From assembly GCA_947650155.1 (NCBI GenBank), contig CANSUS010000013.1:1-64000 (forward strand): a DNA stretch of 64,000 nucleotides. Reading direction: 5' to 3'. The notes beneath the pieces are model-generated. The model was not told where the DNA came from. It was given only the letters and a program-made list of their open reading frames with translations, and did no database searches. Of the stretch, positions 62,646-64,000 are shown one piece after another (positions within the stretch are counted from its first letter, which is position 1; each line of letters starts with the position of its first letter). The position numbers and the translations under genes are program-made. The DNA comes from an uncultured Lachnospiraceae bacterium (GTDB lineage Bacteria > Bacillota > Clostridia > Lachnospirales > Lachnospiraceae).

Positions 62646-63524
62646 ATGTATAAAATTATAAGAGCAGAAGAACTGACTGCAAATATTTTCCTTATGGAAG
62701 TGGAGGCAAAAAGGGTTGCGGATGCATGTAAACCCGGACAGTTTGTAATAGTCCGCAAAGATGAAGACGGAGAAAGGATTCCGCTTACCATCTGCGACTA
62801 CGATACGGAAAAAGGAACGATTACCATTGTTTTCCAAATTGTTGGAGCAGCAACGCAGATGATGGCGGAATTAAAAGCGGGGGACAGTTTCCACGATTTT
62901 GTAGGACCGCTTGGTTGTGCTTCTGAATTTGTGGGGGAGGATCTGGAGAGTTTAAAAAAGAAGAAAATGCTTTTTGTTGCAGGGGGTGTCGGAACGGCGC
63001 CTGTATATCCGCAGGTGAAATGGCTGCATGAGCATGGAATTGAAGCAGATGTAATAGTAGGTGCGAAGACAAAAGATCTGCTTATTTTGGAAGAAGAAAT
63101 GAAATCGGTAGCAGGAAACTTATATATTACGACAGATGATGGCTCTTATGGCAGAAGCGGCATGGTTACGCAGACAATAAAGGAACTGGTTGAAGAAGGC
63201 AAAAAATATGATGTATGTGTGGCAATCGGTCCGATGATCATGATGAAGTTTGTATGTTTACAGACAAAAGAGTTGGGAATCCCAACCATTGTAAGCTTAA
63301 ATCCTATTATGGTGGATGGAACAGGTATGTGCGGCGCATGCCGCGTTACCGTAGGCGATGAAGTAAAGTTCGCATGTGTGGACGGTCCTGAATTTGACGG
63401 ACATAAAGTAAACTTTGATGAGGCAATGAAACGCCAGCAGATTTATAAAACAGAAGAAGGGCGGGCTTTCCTGAAAGCAAAAGAAGGAGCCACCCATCAC
63501 GGCGGATGCGGACATTGTTCATAA
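62646..63524 (+). CDS. Sulfide dehydrogenase / NfnA-like FAD/NAD(P)-binding subunit
   Basis: A 292-residue flavoprotein of the PyrK/ferredoxin-NADP reductase type that pairs with a GltA-like subunit. FAD-binding part: GQFVIVRKDEDGERIPLTI; nucleotide part: FVAGGVGTAPVYPQVKWLH. The C-terminus carries the [2Fe-2S] Cys cluster (GTGMCGACRVTVGDEVKFAC) and VDGPEFDGHKVNFDEAM. Such pairs are called sulfide dehydrogenase, SudAB or NfnAB, the last bifurcating electrons between NADH, NADPH and ferredoxin. Which applies cannot be decided by eye. The partner gene follows 21 bases downstream. Confidence 0.88.
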   Translation: MYKIIRAEELTANIFLMEVEAKRVADACKPGQFVIVRKDEDGERIPLTICDYDTEKGTITIVFQIVGAATQMMAELKAGDSFHDFVGPLGCASEFVGEDLESLKKKKMLFVAGGVGTAPVYPQVKWLHEHGIEADVIVGAKTKDLLILEEEMKSVAGNLYITTDDGSYGRSGMVTQTIKELVEEGKKYDVCVAIGPMIMMKFVCLQTKELGIPTIVSLNPIMVDGTGMCGACRVTVGDEVKFACVDGPEFDGHKVNFDEAMKRQQIYKTEEGRAFLKAKEGATHHGGCGHCS

Positions 63525-63545
63525 ACGGTGCGAAAGGAGATCAGA

Positions 63546-64000
63546 ATGGATGTATTAAAGAAAGTTCCGGTAAGGGAACAGGATGCGAAAGTACGGGCGA
63601 CGAATTTTGAAGAAGTATGTCTGGGATATAACAAAGAAGAGGCGATGGAAGAGGCGGCAAGATGTATTAACTGTAAAAATGCGCAGTGTATCAAAGGCTG
63701 TCCGGTGGCAATCAATATTCCGGGATTTATTGAGCAGGTTAAAAATGGCAACGTAGAAGAAGCATACAAGGTGATTGCAGAATCTTCCGCGCTTCCGGCT
63801 GTATGCGGACGCGTATGTCCTCAGGAGAGTCAGTGCGAAGGAAAATGTATCCGCGGCATTAAAGGAGAGCCGGTATCCATTGGTAAATTGGAACGTTTTG
63901 TAGCGGACAGCGCGAGAGAAGCGGGAATTGTACCGGAAGGCGCGAAAGAAAAAAAAGGAAAGAAAGTGGCTGTGATCGGTTCCGGTCCGGCAGGACTTAC
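63546..64000 (+). CDS. NfnB/GltA-like NADPH-dependent oxidoreductase subunit (3' end outside window)
   Basis: The first 151 codons of the partner flavoprotein, often annotated as glutamate synthase small subunit (gltA). It starts at ATG 63546 after AAAGGAGAT and is still open at the window edge. The N-terminal [4Fe-4S] domain is clear: ARCINCKNAQCIKGCPVAI and VCGRVCPQESQCEGKCIRG, then KKVAVIGSGPAGLT, the FAD-binding motif. With the preceding gene it would form an NfnAB-type complex and deliver NADPH, consistent with NADPH-using GdhA elsewhere in the window. There is no large glutamate synthase subunit in view. Confidence 0.9.
   Translation, partial: MDVLKKVPVREQDAKVRATNFEEVCLGYNKEEAMEEAARCINCKNAQCIKGCPVAINIPGFIEQVKNGNVEEAYKVIAESSALPAVCGRVCPQESQCEGKCIRGIKGEPVSIGKLERFVADSAREAGIVPEGAKEKKGKKVAVIGSGPAGL

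Overview
The window reads as one continuous stretch of chromosome from an endospore-forming, anaerobic, low-to-moderate G+C Gram-positive bacterium, most likely a member of the Lachnospiraceae (class Clostridia). The evidence is a forespore sigma factor SigG, a Gram-positive type PolC, SpoIIIE/FtsK beside TepA, Rex, a Re-type citrate synthase, an NADP-dependent glutamate dehydrogenase, formate-tetrahydrofolate ligase with FolD, and several families typical of Lachnospiraceae (DUF5688, DUF4956, ComFB). Almost all genes lie on the + strand. The exceptions are sigG and a block of three genes at 16.2-17.7 kb. No phage, insertion sequence, rRNA or CRISPR array is visible.

Layout. 0-6.3 kb: the 3' end of argS, a chemoreceptor, a VTC-domain / DUF4956 / CotH-kinase cassette, then convergent sigG. 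6.4-10.4 kb: a YmxH-like sporulation protein, nrdR, yqeG, aroE, a fused shikimate kinase/dehydroquinase, and efp. 10.5-14.6 kb: a DUF5688 protein, tRNA-Arg(CCG) behind a strong leader hairpin, an SH3b membrane protein, a Gfo/Idh/MocA oxidoreductase and an unknown protein. 14.6-19.5 kb: gdhA behind a terminated leader, an oppositely transcribed unknown gene with a SigD-like promoter, two ComFB paralogues, a small (p)ppGpp synthetase and a phosphoesterase. 19.5-25.9 kb: a heterodimeric ABC exporter, a polysaccharide deacetylase and a bactofilin.

25.9-40.5 kb is the conserved growth operon pyrH-frr-uppS-cdsA-dxr-rseP-ispG-polC. Here a HAD phosphatase, a PP2C phosphatase and a membrane Ser/Thr kinase are inserted between rseP and ispG. 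A 5'-truncated tatD follows polC. 40.5-45.3 kb: a NUDIX protein, tRNA-Glu(CTC), the relic of a RelE/ParE toxin, and a glutamate-precursor unit (Re-citrate synthase, GntR regulator, isocitrate dehydrogenase) whose promoter is overlaid by a 34-bp near-perfect palindrome. 45.3-50 kb: rex, a coiled-coil protein, the NAD(P)HX repair enzyme, alr and mazF. mazF has no mazE and is preceded by a 12-codon ORF. 50-58.5 kb: a CBS/CorC membrane protein, yebC, metY, a polytopic membrane protein, tepA and spoIIIE/ftsK. 58.5-64 kb: fhs, folD, a zinc-ribbon/TPR/chitobiase-C-like membrane protein, and an NfnAB/GltA-like flavoprotein pair, the second cut off by the window edge.

Functional themes. Nitrogen assimilation and redox are recurrent: Re-citrate synthase and NADP-IDH would supply 2-oxoglutarate, GdhA would aminate it, an Nfn-like pair would exchange electrons between ferredoxin and NAD(P)H, Rex would sense NADH/NAD+, and Nnr would repair damaged NAD(P)H. 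Envelope growth is the second theme: UppS, CdsA, IspC, IspG, RseP, Alr, deacetylase, bactofilin and the kinase/phosphatase pair. The most distinctive observations are the GntR-type palindrome over a consensus promoter, the kinase/phosphatase insertion into the growth operon, the VTC-DUF4956-CotH cassette, the mazF leader, and the short terminated transcript before gdhA. All positions and motifs come from reading the sequence by eye. Family names rest on recognised motifs, not on a database search.
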